Program-made: the position numbers and the translations under genes
Assembly: GCA_032622095.1 (NCBI GenBank)
Contig: CP136066.1
Span: 93,951,319-94,015,318 of the forward strand
From: Siphonodentalium dalli
Lineage: Eukaryota > Mollusca > Scaphopoda > Gadilida > Siphonodentaliidae
Direction: 5' to 3'
DNA: 64,000 nt
Shown: positions 45,984-55,911 of the stretch, one piece after another
Position numbering within the stretch: position 1 is the stretch's first letter
Layout: every line of letters begins with the position of its first letter
Notes under the pieces: generated by a model
What the model saw: only the letters and a program-made list of their open reading frames with translations
What the model was told of the DNA's origin: nothing
Database searches by the model: none

Positions 45984-46150
45984 ATGGTAACTCAGGTCAA
46001 GGTCATCTCATATGATATATTAACAATAAAGATAACCCATATGAATACAGTATGTGGTTCAGCAGGATTAAGGTTAGTAATATAACCTAATCAACTTACT
46101 TGTACTGATCTTCGTGGTACTAACATATTCTGGAGCTAAAAAATACACAA
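45984..46150. repeat. Diverged third copy of the microexon region
   Basis: ATGGTAACTCAGGTCAAGGTC, GTGGTTCAGCAGGATTAAGG and CATATTCTGGAGCTAAAA parallel the 40.64-41.0 kb region but with many substitutions. MITE A is absent here, so this duplication is older than the MITE A insertion. Confidence 0.75.
46100..46135 (-). CDS. 36-nt microexon (TPEYVSTTKIST)
   Basis: Acceptor GTGTATTTTTTAG, donor GTACAA then gtaagt. Phase 1 gives T-PEYVSTTKIST; phase 2 is closed by a stop. It is a paralogue of the duplicated 42-nt exon (shared TPEYV and same first 13 nt). Confidence 0.6.
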
Positions 46151-46494
46151 CTGTTTTGCAATCAAACCTTATATATAAGAGATGAAATGGGAGCAAATCT
46201 TCTCAGTATTATTTTTTCTCAAAACCATTCTGCAGTTTCTTGTCGCATCTTATCTAAGGGCAAGCCAAGTTTGAGCCACTGTTCACGTGCGATACGCTAT
46301 GCCTCGGTTAAGGACCGCATTTAGGTCCAGGTTGTATCGGCATTTGGTTTTGATCACACATTGAGCGGGATATATATTAACAGGTTAATCACCTATCGGG
46401 GTGATAGGAAGACAGACAGTCATGACCCCTAACAATATACATGTATAGTCTATTAATAATCCTGAATACCACTTAACAGAGAGTGCATATTACT

Positions 46495-46742
46495 TAACTC
46501 TTCTATGACAGAAGCTTCCTGAAATTTTGCGAAAACCCTGTGCCAATGCATTCTCTTATATATTTGAGTCTCCCATAGGGAGCCTTGCATATATAAGAGA
46601 ATACATTGGCATAACAATGTTTACCTTGACCTTGTAAGCCAGTGCATTCTGTTATATATGCGAGGCTCCCTATGGGAGATTCGCATATATAAGAGAAGGC
46701 ATTGGCACAGGATCTTTTATGCTGTACCAGCACCACTTTAAT
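46495..46742. mobile_element. C2-type TTAA MITE inserted in a minisatellite
   Basis: Starts TTAACTCTTCTATGACAGAA and ends near GCTGTACCAGCACCACTTTAA. Sequence on its left (CTGAATACCACTTAACAGAG) matches the minisatellite on its right. Confidence 0.75.
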
Positions 46743-46921
46743 AACAGAACAGAGAGGGTGAATCCCGGATACTGTTTAACAGAGAGGGTGAATTGTGCGT
46801 ATCACTTAACAGAGAGGGTGAATTGTGCATATCACTTAACAGAGAAGGTGAATTGTGCGTATCACTTTACAGAGAGGGTGAATCCTGAATACCACTTAAC
46901 AAAGAGGGTGAATCACTTAAG
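46740..46921. repeat. 30-bp minisatellite, about 6 copies
   Basis: Unit CACTTAACAGAGAGGGTGAA plus TTGTGCGTAT or TCCTGAATAC. It is open in one frame (repeats of TERVNCAYHL), a consequence of the 30-bp length. Confidence 0.9.
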
Positions 46922-46949
46922 AATATATGGAAAACAACACATAGTAATT

Positions 46950-47182
46950 TAACCCTTTCTTTACCAAATGGATTCTCCCACCTAGTTATAGAATATACAT
47001 TAGAATGTACTATTATTCATTTGAAGGGATGTTCAGGAAATAAAAGCAGATGGCAGACTGAAAAAAAGATGTACAAGTGCAGACGGATTTGGTGGGAAAT
47101 GTTCAGAAAATAAGTTCAACAATTGACCTGTGGGATCCTAAGGGATCTACTGGTCAATAAGTATTTTGTAAAGAAAGGGTTG
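46950..47182. mobile_element. C4-type TTAA MITE, hairpin reduced
   Basis: Starts TTAACCCTTTCTTTACCAAA and ends TAAAGAAAGGGTTGA. Confidence 0.75.
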
Positions 47183-47337
47183 ACACTAATGCGATAATTT
47201 CACATATTTGCTGAAGAAATGTTTACAACTTCAGCCTATGAAAATCTATGAGACTGAATTACATGAATTTTTTTTAATGAAAAATAATAAACATTTTAAC
47301 AACTTTAGTGCTATATAGCAGCTGCGTACATGCCTAC

Positions 47338-47489
47338 AGTAATGCCCTAATTAATCGACTCCTTAACCACAGCATAATTATGGGTGATTTTTCAGGATTT
47401 AGTCGGAAGGGAGAGCTTTCCGATAAATGGCAACAAGCCATATTTCCGACTAAATCCTGAAAAATTACCCATAATTCTGCTGTGGTTAA
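47338..47489. mobile_element. MITE A, deleted
   Basis: Left terminus intact. The inner left arm is lost after TTTAGTCGGAA, and the right terminus is missing beyond GTGGTTAAA. Confidence 0.75.
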
Positions 47490-47598
47490 AGGTACTCAAT
47501 CCGATTCAGAGGGTCCTATATTACTATTTCTTTGGCTTTGGTGGTAAAAAATATTTGATTAAAATCCTCGATGTTACGTTACACACATATATAAAATA

Positions 47599-47743
47599 CA
47601 GTAATGCCCTAAATAATCGACTCCTTAACCACAGCAGAATTATGGGTAATTTTTCAGGATTTAGTCAGAAATATGGCTTGTTGCCATTCATCGGAAAGCT
47701 CTCAATGCTGTGGTTAAGGAGTCGATTATTTAGGGCATTACTG
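47599..47743. mobile_element. MITE A, inner right arm deleted
   Basis: The left arm reaches GGAAAGCTCTCA, then jumps to TGCTGTGGTTAAGG and the right terminus. Confidence 0.8.
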
Positions 47744-47853
47744 TAGTTACACAATGCAACAATATAAAACAGTTTCAAACAGATATTCATATTTCAAAGA
47801 AAATTTCAAGCAAAATCAATAATTGTTGTGAAATATGAACAAGTAATACTCAC

Positions 47854-47895
47854 TGAAATTAACAGTCTGATTGGGCCAAACATCGCCACACAATG
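47854..47895 (-). CDS. 42-nt microexon with N-glycosylation motif
   Basis: Acceptor TTTATATGTTACAG, donor TTTCA then gtgagt. Phase 1 reads LCGDVWPNQTVNF between split codons; phase 2 is closed. NQT is an N-glycosylation sequon, which fits an extracellular position. The single Cys suggests the end of a disulfide domain. Confidence 0.55.
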
Positions 47896-47937
47896 CTGTA
47901 ACATATAAACAAATTCTATGTAATTTTACTTTGATAA

Positions 47938-48150
47938 TTAAAGGGACCCAATTAGATCTTCGCAGGGGGTAAACGTGCAAAAATTAAAAAAATCTGTAAA
48001 AACATCAACACCAAGAAAAACATGGAGAAATAGATATTTAACCCTTCCACCATGACTGCAGCTTCCTGAAATTTTGCAAAAACTCTGTCACAAATCATTC
48101 TCATATATGCGAGTCTCCCTACACATAAAATAATGCATTGGCCTAACGAT
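47938..48150. repeat. Family H (inverted) and C2 remnant
   Basis: AAAGGGACCCAATTAGATCT to AACATGGAGAAATAG is inverted H. From TTAACCCTTCCACCATGACT on is a decayed C2. Confidence 0.55.
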
Positions 48151-48326
48151 AATTTGATGTATTACGGCACTTTACTTCTTTATATGGTTTTACTATTACA
48201 TATTAATGACAAACAATACGCAAATCAGTATATATTTACGTTGGTTAAATTATTTTGTTTTTGGGAATATCTTTTATTATCTTGCTTTGTATTTTTTATA
48301 TAATTTTTTCTATTGCTTTTTTTTTA

Positions 48327-48620
48327 GTTCTGGTTTTCTCAACAATCCTATTATATTTTGGTTGTTAGATATGGCCAAAGTTTTTGAAAAATGGCCAAAA
48401 AAGTTCAGAAATGGCAAACAAATTGCTGAAAATAATTTTTCAGTCAGTCTGCTTTGCATTTTTTAAAGAATCTTTTTTTATTTTTTTGTTTTGTTTTGTT
48501 AGTTTTCTCAACAATCCTATTATATTTTGGTTGTTATATTTGGCCAAAGTTTCTGAAAAATGGTAAAAAAAAGTTCCGAAATGGCAAACAAATTGCCAAA
48601 AATAATTTTTCTGCCATTGT
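48327..48620. repeat. Imperfect tandem duplication, offset 169 bp
   Basis: TTTTCTCAACAATCCTATTA to AAATTGCxxAAAATAATTTTT occurs twice. Confidence 0.8.
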
Positions 48621-48721
48621 GAACCCTGACTGTATCACTGTATTCATCACTTTGTATTAGTGAACATATAATAATTTCTTAGCAAAATGGTCTCAATCAA
48701 AAAATTAGAATTTCTACTTAC

Positions 48722-48775
48722 CAAGACCCTCCTTATAGACACTGTAGCTATCTCGTATTCTATTTACTACATCAG
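48722..48775 (-). CDS. 54-nt microexon, most upstream one found
   Basis: Acceptor ends GGTTGTCAG; donor CTTG then gtaagt. Only phase 1 is open: DVVNRIRDSYSVYKEGL between split codons. The open frame continues upstream through the acceptor (PPRPPPWLSADVV), so a longer exon beginning at an ATG (48858) cannot be excluded. The upstream partner exon is unknown. Confidence 0.45.
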
Positions 48776-48784
48776 CTGACAACC

Positions 48785-48871
48785 ATGGCGGCGGTCGTGG
48801 AGGTTGAAGATCACATAGACAATGATAATCACACCGTGAAGGATCCCTCGGCATTCTCAGAGGTCACATGA
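48785..48871 (+). CDS. Short plus-strand ORF with strong start context
   Basis: ACAACCATGGCGG is an optimal eukaryotic start. It opens MAAVVEVEDHIDNDNHTVKD then PSAFSEVT and stop (28 codons). A moderate donor (CACACC then gtgaag) could make it a first exon of a plus-strand gene. It starts only 10 bp beyond the minus-strand microexon, so the two readings compete or would be divergently transcribed. Confidence 0.25.
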   Translation: MAAVVEVEDHIDNDNHTVKDPSAFSEVT

Positions 48872-48999
48872 TATGCTACAAAACATGACAGAAATGAACA
48901 TCAGATTGAGGAACAAACAAGGGGGTCGGAGAGAAGGATGGCAGTGGAAAACAACAGGGGTCGGTGGAGGCGTTATGGAGTGTTCCACAAACTTTATCT

Positions 49000-49586
49000 C
49001 TTTCTTTACTAAATACTCATTGACGAGTAGTTCCCTTGGAAAATGTTCAGATAATAAGTTCAACAAATGACCAGACCAGGTCGTTTGTTGAACTTACTAT
49101 CTGAACATTTCTCACCAAAGAATAGGAATCCTTCTTAACCCTTTACCCAACAGAACGCCCAGAAACGCCCTAACAGCCTAAATTATCTTCGGTCTGTCTC
49201 AATAAAACCATGGAAATATGGGTATCATTGGAACCGGCTCATTGAGCACATTGTGATGGTTACAGTTATGCCCTGTGCCAATGCATTCTCTTATATATGC
49301 GAGTCGACCATAGGTCGCCTCGCATATATAAGAGAATGCATTGGCCTAAAAAAAACTTTTTTTTAACACTTTTTACCATTTTTTCTTTAATATGTGTTAA
49401 GCCAATGCATTCTCTTATATATGCGAGGCGACCTATGGTCGACTCACATATATAAGAGAATGCATTGGCACAGGGCCCTTCTGTTGGGTAAAGGGTTAAC
49501 TTACATTATATATTCTACTGTCTCTTATCTGCTTATATTTCCTGAACATTGCACCAGATGAATAATAGATCTCAGTAAAGAAAGGG
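49000..49586. mobile_element. C4 MITE split by a C1 element
   Basis: Left part TCTTTCTTTACTAAATACTC with its hairpin. At CTTCTTAACCC the C1 copy begins (49136-49498), and C4 resumes after its right TTAA, ending GTAAAGAAAGGGTTAA at 49586. Confidence 0.8.
49136..49498. mobile_element. C1-type TTAA MITE nested in C4
   Basis: Complete ends and both hairpins. Flanked by TTAA. Confidence 0.87.
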
Positions 49587-49771
49587 TTAACCCTTCCATG
49601 ACTGGAGCTTTGTGAAAACCCTGTGCCAATGCATTCTCTTGTATATGCGAGTCACCCATAGGGAGCCTCGCATATATAAGAGAATGCATTGGCCTAACAA
49701 TATTTACCATGACCTTGTAAGCTAATGCATTCTCTAACATTATATATGCGAGGCTCCCTATGGGAGACTAA
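49587..49771. mobile_element. C2 MITE, right end lost, sharing TTAA with C4
   Basis: Starts CCCTTCCATGACTGGAGC directly after the TTAA of the preceding C4. The second hairpin breaks off at TATGGGAGACTA. Confidence 0.75.
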
Positions 49772-50530
49772 AATAAGATGCATTATCCGAATTAACGCTC
49801 TTAAATTACTAATTCTTTGGCTTCGGGGGTAAAAATATTTGACTCGAGTCGAGGTACCCACCCATCAAAGCTCAGAGTGATCAGATATTAATTTTTTAAG
49901 TTTGTTATTTCTTGAGATGTGCAATTATTTGTGGCCCAGAAACACGTCTTCAAACGGATGGTCTATATATATATAATACGGCCAAACTTTGTGATACTCA
50001 AGTGATAATACAGCCATATTTATTTGAACAAAATGTTGCTAAATAACATGTTTTGGGAAATTTGATACCATAGTTGACAGTGGTTAGCATTATTTTGTTT
50101 CAATTAATCGATTCTGATAACTAAAGCATATTTTGAAGAAATGTTGTTGTTGTTGTAACTTGATGATATGGGGACCGTCTGATCGGATTGAGTACCTTTA
50201 AAACCCAACTCCTTTGTTCTAAATCAACTTCCTATTTCTTCAAATGGGCACTTTATACTATGCTTTATACCACAAGTCGACATTTGTATTAAATTTGGAA
50301 TGGTCATGTCTCCCAATGTATGCACAATGAACTCCCACGGGGACCTCTATTGGAGAAATAGTTCACTTCTAACAGCCACCCACAATAACAAACATCTGCA
50401 TAGGGCTTATAAACCCCTCGTAATACAAATCCTTGTCAGAAAAGGCAGCATGTTAATTTGCTTACCAGTTACATCATATGTTTGCGTATATCAAAGTTTA
50501 ATTTGAAACAAATCTGTACTGGACAACTAT
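49772..50530. other. No supported gene
   Basis: A family L end (GTGGCCCAGAAACACG, GGATGGTCTATATA) near 49930-49970. Otherwise unique AT-rich DNA. An excellent-looking donor at 50463 lacks an open exon. Confidence 0.4.
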
Positions 50531-50533
50531 ATA

Positions 50534-50977
50534 CAGTAATGCCCTAAATAATCAACTCCTTAAAGACATGAATGGCCTCTGTGGTGGGTAATGTTGTTAA
50601 AATAGTCACTTCTGTTTAAACCGCCATAAACGGAAATAATATTAAAATATAGACAGACTTTCTTATACCAATCATAAATATCATGGTATGTTATTGTCAA
50701 GTTCATACACTTTGTTATGTAAACAAAAGCCAAAAATGTTACAAACCCGGCTTTTGTTTACATAACAAAGTGTAAAAACTTGACAATAACATACTATTAA
50801 CAGGATATTTATGATCGGTATAAGAATAAAGTATGTCTATATTTTAATATATTCTTTCTGTTTATGGCGGTCTAATTGGAAGTGACTATTTTAACAGCAT
50901 ACCCACTGCGAAGGCCATCTGTGCCTTTAACCACAGCAGAATTATGGGCAATGAGTTGATTATTTAGGGCATTACTG
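50534..50977. mobile_element. MITE A interrupted by a long palindrome
   Basis: MITE A outer arms (CAGTAATGCCC, CTCCTTAA and the right TTTAACCACAGCAGAATT...ACTG) enclose a foreign inverted repeat at 50564-50933. MITE A's own inner arms are lost. Confidence 0.8.
50564..50933. mobile_element. Palindromic TTAA element, family I
   Basis: Two ~160-bp arms (AAAATAGTCACTTCTGTTT, ACCGCCATAAACGGAAATA, TGTTATTGTCAAGTT, CTTTGTTATGTAAACAAAAG) around a short centre. It sits between TTAA and TTTAA of the MITE A arm. Confidence 0.75.
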
Positions 50978-51039
50978 TAGGTGACATGTTTCTGAACAGC
51001 AAAATTATTTCTGAAAAGTAAATTAAATAAGAAGTACGA

Positions 51040-51600
51040 AAAGATAATACAAGTACAGAAGGATTCGTATTCATGTTGAAATAATAAGTTCAGCAAACAA
51101 CCTATGGTCTCAGGGACCTACAGTAATGCCCTAAGTAATCGACCTATTAACCACAGCAGAATTATGGGTAACTTTTCAGGATTTAGTCGGAAATATGTCT
51201 TGTTGCCATTCATCGGAAAGCTCTAGGGGAGAGCTTTCTGATGAATGGCAACAAGCCATATTTCCGACTAAATCCTGAAAAGTTACCCATAATTCTGCTG
51301 TGGTTAAGAGGTCAATTACTTAGGGCATTACTGTATGGACCTATGGTCGTTTGTTGAACTTATTATCTGAACATTTCCTGAGAGATAATTAACCTAAGGT
51401 TATTGTTGTACCATCGCGTCACAACAAACTCATTATCTGAACATTTCCCTCCAATAATAAAGTAGAACTCCTTTTGCACTTTCATTATTTGTCATCTGTT
51501 TATTTTTCTGGAACACCCCTTTAGATGAATAATAGACCATTCCCATGTATACTTTTATTTGAATGGGAGGAATCCATTCAGTATAGAAAGGGTTAACCAG
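51040..51600. mobile_element. C4-type MITE(s) with MITE A inserted in the loop
   Basis: Left C4 hairpin arm to CAGGGACCTA, then MITE A (51121-51333), then TGGACCTATGGTCGTTTGTT. The right end is TAGAAAGGGTTAA near 51597. A second C4 hairpin arm (51427-51450) indicates two overlapping copies. Confidence 0.75.
51121..51333. mobile_element. MITE A nested in C4
   Basis: Full length, inserted at the TA of the C4 hairpin loop. Confidence 0.9.
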
Positions 51601-51842
51601 ACCATACACTTGTGCCATTCTCTCTATACATATTTCTATGGTTTTGCAGTCCCAAGCTTCTTTAAAGTGGTGCAGAATATATGTACAATATAATTTAGGC
51701 TGGAAGGTTATAAATCCTTTAAACACATTCTTTATTAAATGGATTCTCCCATCAACTGCAAAAGTATACATTGGAATGGTCTATTATTCATTTAAAGGGA
51801 TGATCAGCAAATATAAGCAGACAACAGATAATAAAAAGGAAA

Positions 51843-53783
51843 GTATCAATGACACTGTAGCTCAACTTGGAAAGGGAATAATTTAATGTATTACAGTCAA
51901 TGGAGCGATTAGGAATGTGGAAAGTTGAATGTCCAATACTAGTTTATAGACATGAAGAGAAAAGTAAAATCCAAGATGGCTGCTGGCGACCATGTTTTCG
52001 GCCGAATGACCCCAAAATGATTGTATCCCATCTACATGTCATCGTTAACATCCATGACAAATTTTATGACGATCAGACTAAACGTACGACCTGTAGCCCA
52101 TGCTAAAGAATTTAGTCATACAAAGAGTAAAATCCAAGATGGCTGCTGGCGGCCATGTTTTTGGCCGTATGACCCCAAAATGATTGTATCCCATCTACAT
52201 GTCATCGTTAACATCCATGACAAATTTTATGACAATCAGACTAAACGTACGACCTGTAGCCCATGCTAAAGAATTTAGTCATACAAAGAGTAAATTCCAA
52301 GATGGCTGCTGGCGGCCATGTTTTCGGCCGAATGACCCCAAAATGAGTCGTTCCCATCTACATGTCATCGTTAACATCCATGACAAATTTTATGACGATC
52401 AGACTAAAGGTACGACCTGTAGCCCATGCTAAAGAATTTAGTCATACAAAGAGTAAAATCCAAGATGGCTGCTGGTGGCCATGTTTTTTGGCCAAATGAC
52501 CCCAAAATTACTAGTTCCCATGTCAATATTAACATCCATGACAAATTTTATGATGATCAGACTAAAGGCACGACATGTAGCCCGTGCTAAAGAATTTAGT
52601 CATACAAAGAGTAAAATCCAAAATGGCTGCTGGAGGCCATGTGTTTTGGCCAAATGACCCCAAAATTACTAGTTCCCATCTACATGTCAATATTAACATC
52701 CATGACAAATTTCATGATGATCAGACGAACAGTACGACCTGTGGCCCATGCTAATGGATTAAATTTTGAAATCCAAGATGGCCGCTGGTGGCCATGTTTT
52801 TGTCCGAATGACCCCAAAATGAGTCGTTTCCCATCTACATGTCATCGTTAACATCCATGACAAATTTTATGACGATCAGACTAAAGGTACGACCTGTAGC
52901 CCATGCTAAAGAATTTAGTCATACAAATAGTAAAATCCAAGATGGCTGCTGGAGGCCATGTGTTTTGGCCAAATGACCCCAAAATTACTAGTTCCCATCT
53001 ACATGTGAATATTAACATCCATGACAAATTTCATGATGATCAGACGAACAGTACGACCTGTGGCCCATGCTAATGGATTAAATTTTGAAATCCAAGATGG
53101 CCGCTGGTGGCCATGTTTTTGTCCGAATGACCCCAAAATGACTCGTTCCCATTTACATGCCAATTTCAACAGCCATGACAAATTTTATGATGATCAGACT
53201 AAAGGTACGACCTGTAGCCCGTGCTAAAGGATTTAGTCATACAAAGAGTAAAATCCAAGATGGCTGCTGGCGACCATGTTTTTTGGCCGAATGACGCCAA
53301 AATTACTCGTTCCCATCTGCATGTCATTTTTAACATCCATGACAAATTTTATGATGATCAGACTAAAGGTACGACCTGTAGCCCGTGCTAAAGGATTTAG
53401 TCATACAAAGAGTAAAATCCAAGATGGCTGCTGGCGACCATGTTTTTTGGCCCAATGACCCCATAATTACTCGTTCCCATCTACATGTCAATATTAACAT
53501 CCATAACAAATTTCATGATGATCAGACAAACAGTACGGCCTGTAGCCTTGCTAATGGATTGAATTTTGAAATCCAAGATGGCCACTGGCATGAATGACCC
53601 CAAAATTAATCAATCTGGTCTAAATGTTGATGTCAACAGCTATGACAAATTTCATAATGATCCGTCCAAAGGTACGACCTGTAGCCTGCATTGTTGACGC
53701 CTTACACACACACGTACACATGGACGACGGACGACAAAGCCATGGCAATAGCTCAAACTTTACAAAGTAAAGTTGAGCTAATA
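51843..53783. repeat. Satellite-like array D2, 11 units
   Basis: A leader (CAATGACACTGTAGCTCAAC) precedes 163-bp units starting near 51968, 52131, 52294, 52457, 52615, 52769, 52933, 53088, 53255, 53416 and 53567. The tail has GACGACAAAGCCATGGCAAT and the hairpin ACTTTACAAAGTAAAGTTGAG. Leader and tail bracket the array, so it may be the body of a mobile element with internal tandem repeats. Overlapping 60-82-codon frames recur every 163 bp and are not genes. Confidence 0.9.
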
Positions 53784-53789
53784 AAAATT

Positions 53790-53905
53790 GCAGAAGGATT
53801 CCTATTCATTGGTGAGAAATGTTAAGATTATAAGACCAACAAACAGCCTATGGTCATTTGTTGAACTTATTATCTGAACATTTCCTAAGGGAACTAGACG
53901 TCAAT
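53790..53905. mobile_element. C4 fragment
   Basis: TTGCAGAAGGATTCCTATTC, the hairpin arms, then TCCTAAGGGAACTAG. Confidence 0.65.
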
Positions 53906-54470
53906 GAAATTTCTGTATTAATTCAGATGCGTAAAATAATAAATTTGATTCAGAGAGACCATGCAGTCAACAGGGACTTCTGTCACTATTCAGTTAATTA
54001 TTTTCTTCATTTTATTTCACAAACTAGGACAAGAAATTATCTGTCATCTTTTTGATACTAGCTAGTTTTACATAAGTTTGGAATGGAATTCTATCCTTCA
54101 GAAACACTTTTTTAGTGAAATATATGTAAAACCGGATGTTTTTTTTCTCTTGTTTGGAGAAAATGCAAAAAGAGTTGCATAAAAAATGTTGTTGTTGGAC
54201 GTGTTGCAAGGGAAGAGATAAAGCATCTCTAAGTAAGATTAACTTGCTTAAAAGACGCAATAGCTAAGATAAATACCTTACAGACGGAAGCCTAGTAATT
54301 GACACACATCCATTGCAATATGCACAAATGAATACATGAAAGAAACATTTAGCATTGAAATAAGAGGATAAAGTTTAACTTCCTGTTCTGCTGTCCTCAG
54401 GCGAACAATGCAGAGCGAGTCTTAGTTATTATTAAAATACCTATTATACATACATGCCCTGGTGCACTCA
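53906..54470. other. No supported gene
   Basis: AT-rich. Open frames here lack consistent splice sites. Confidence 0.4.
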
Positions 54471-54474
54471 CACA

Positions 54475-54520
54475 GGTAACAAACATCCCATGATTTAGTC
54501 TCAGTGGCTCATAAAGGCTG
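54475..54520 (-). CDS. Candidate exon, unknown protein
   Basis: The acceptor is strong (TATTTTACCTCCTTGCTCCAG), and the donor is ACCTGT then gtgagt. Only phase 2 is open, reading LYEPLRLNHGMFVTC and ending in phase 0. Possible upstream part of the minus-strand membrane-protein gene, but an intermediate phase 0 to 1 exon would be needed. Confidence 0.3.
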
Positions 54521-54703
54521 GAGCAAGGAGGTAAAATACCATGGCAAATTAACAACAGCATTCAGTTATCAAACCTACCACATCCATTAGGGGGTAGAGA
54601 AACATCAAAGGGAAATCAGGGAAAATTCATTCTTCTGGTTAATTGAATTATATTGTTTGTTCCCTGGTTGGGGAATTTCAGATTGAATAATCTGAACATC
54701 AAT

Positions 54704-55103
54704 ATTTAACCCTTTACCCAACAAAGCGGCCAAAACCGGCCAAATAAAGCTTCAACAGCCTAAAATATCTTCGGTCTGTCTCAATAGAACCATACAAATA
54801 TGGGTATCATTGGAACCGGCTCCTTGACCACATTGTGATAGTTACAGTTATGCCCTGTGCCAATGCATTCTCTTATATATGCGAGTCGACCATAGGTCGC
54901 CTCGCATATATAAGAGAATGCATTGGCCTAAAAAAAATCTTTTTTTAACACTTTTTACCATTTTTTCTTACATTCTTTAACAATTTTATAATTTTTAATG
55001 TGTTAAGCCAATGCATTCTCTTATATATGCGAGGCGACCTATGGTCGACTCGCATATATAAGAGAATGCATTGGCACAGGGCCCTTCTGTTGGGTAAAGG
55101 GTT
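54704..55103. mobile_element. C1-type TTAA MITE
   Basis: Both ends (TTAACCCTTTACCCAACAAA, CTGTTGGGTAAAGGGTTAA) and both hairpins. Confidence 0.87.
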
Positions 55104-55194
55104 AACCCTTTCACGGTGGTGAGTACCATGCAATGAATGTGGCAGAGGTGAGCGCAAACGTACACAAACATAATATATGACGAACTGGAACCTT

Positions 55195-55442
55195 TGCATT
55201 TTGACTGTTACGAGCATATGCTAAATTATTTTTTTTAAAACAAGTTGCTACTTATTTGTTTCGTACTACTCAGCAGTTTTCTATAACATTCTGACCAAAT
55301 ATGCCAGTCGGAGGTGCATGTAATACGCCAGTCCATACATCTAGGAAAATCAGAATGTTAGAGCAAACAATTGAGTTTGGACACAAATGAGGTATCAGCT
55401 AGTTTGAAAAATAGAATAGCATATGCTCGTAGCTGCCAAAAT
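55195..55442. repeat. Inverted-repeat element
   Basis: ACGAGCATATGCTA and TAGCATATGCTCGT arms about 200 bp apart, with an inner pair AACATTCTGA and TCAGAATGTT. Confidence 0.6.
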
Positions 55443-55471
55443 ACTATGTATTATTATCCATCCCTTAGCTA

Positions 55472-55590
55472 ACACCTTTTCTGATTGGGCAAAAGCCGCC
55501 ACATGATAATCCGGGAAAAAGTCTTATTGTAAAACCTTTTCTGATTGGGCAAAAGCCGCCACGTGATAATCCGGGAAAAAGTCTTATTGG
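55472..55590. repeat. 60-bp tandem duplication
   Basis: Two copies with one noted difference in the core (CACATGATAAT and CACGTGATAAT): ACCTTTTCTGATTGGGCAAA to GGGAAAAAGTCTTATTG. Confidence 0.95.
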
Positions 55591-55911
55591 ACTCCCGAAT
55601 GTCATATATTGGACTCCCAAGTGTGCAATATGATTTTTTTATCGGCACTCTGTGACGTCCGAATTAATTCGATTGTGAAAAGAATCGGTGAAATTGCGAT
55701 GCGAGCGCAAAACTGGTGGATTTAGCAGATGTTTCACTTCTGCATTGAGTTTTTTTTCACTTCCGTGTTTACTGTTCCAAATCATGCTTTCTGGTGATCA
55801 AATACAAGCTTTTATAGAGAATTAAGTGCCGACAAATTCCAAAAATAACCACAAAAGTTTTATTCCCAAAATTTTGATAAACATACAGATGGATAATAAA
55901 AATATCATTGT

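Noticed and set aside
46719-46952. 77-codon ORF with TERVNCAYHL repeats
   Set aside because: It follows from a 30-bp minisatellite (multiple of three), interrupted by a MITE.
50463-50530. Excellent minus-strand donor (AACTG then gtaagc)
   Set aside because: All three frames upstream hit stops before any acceptor.
52021-52432. Repeated 82-codon ORFs
   Set aside because: They recur exactly every 163 bp with the satellite-like unit, and codons show no protein-level constraint.
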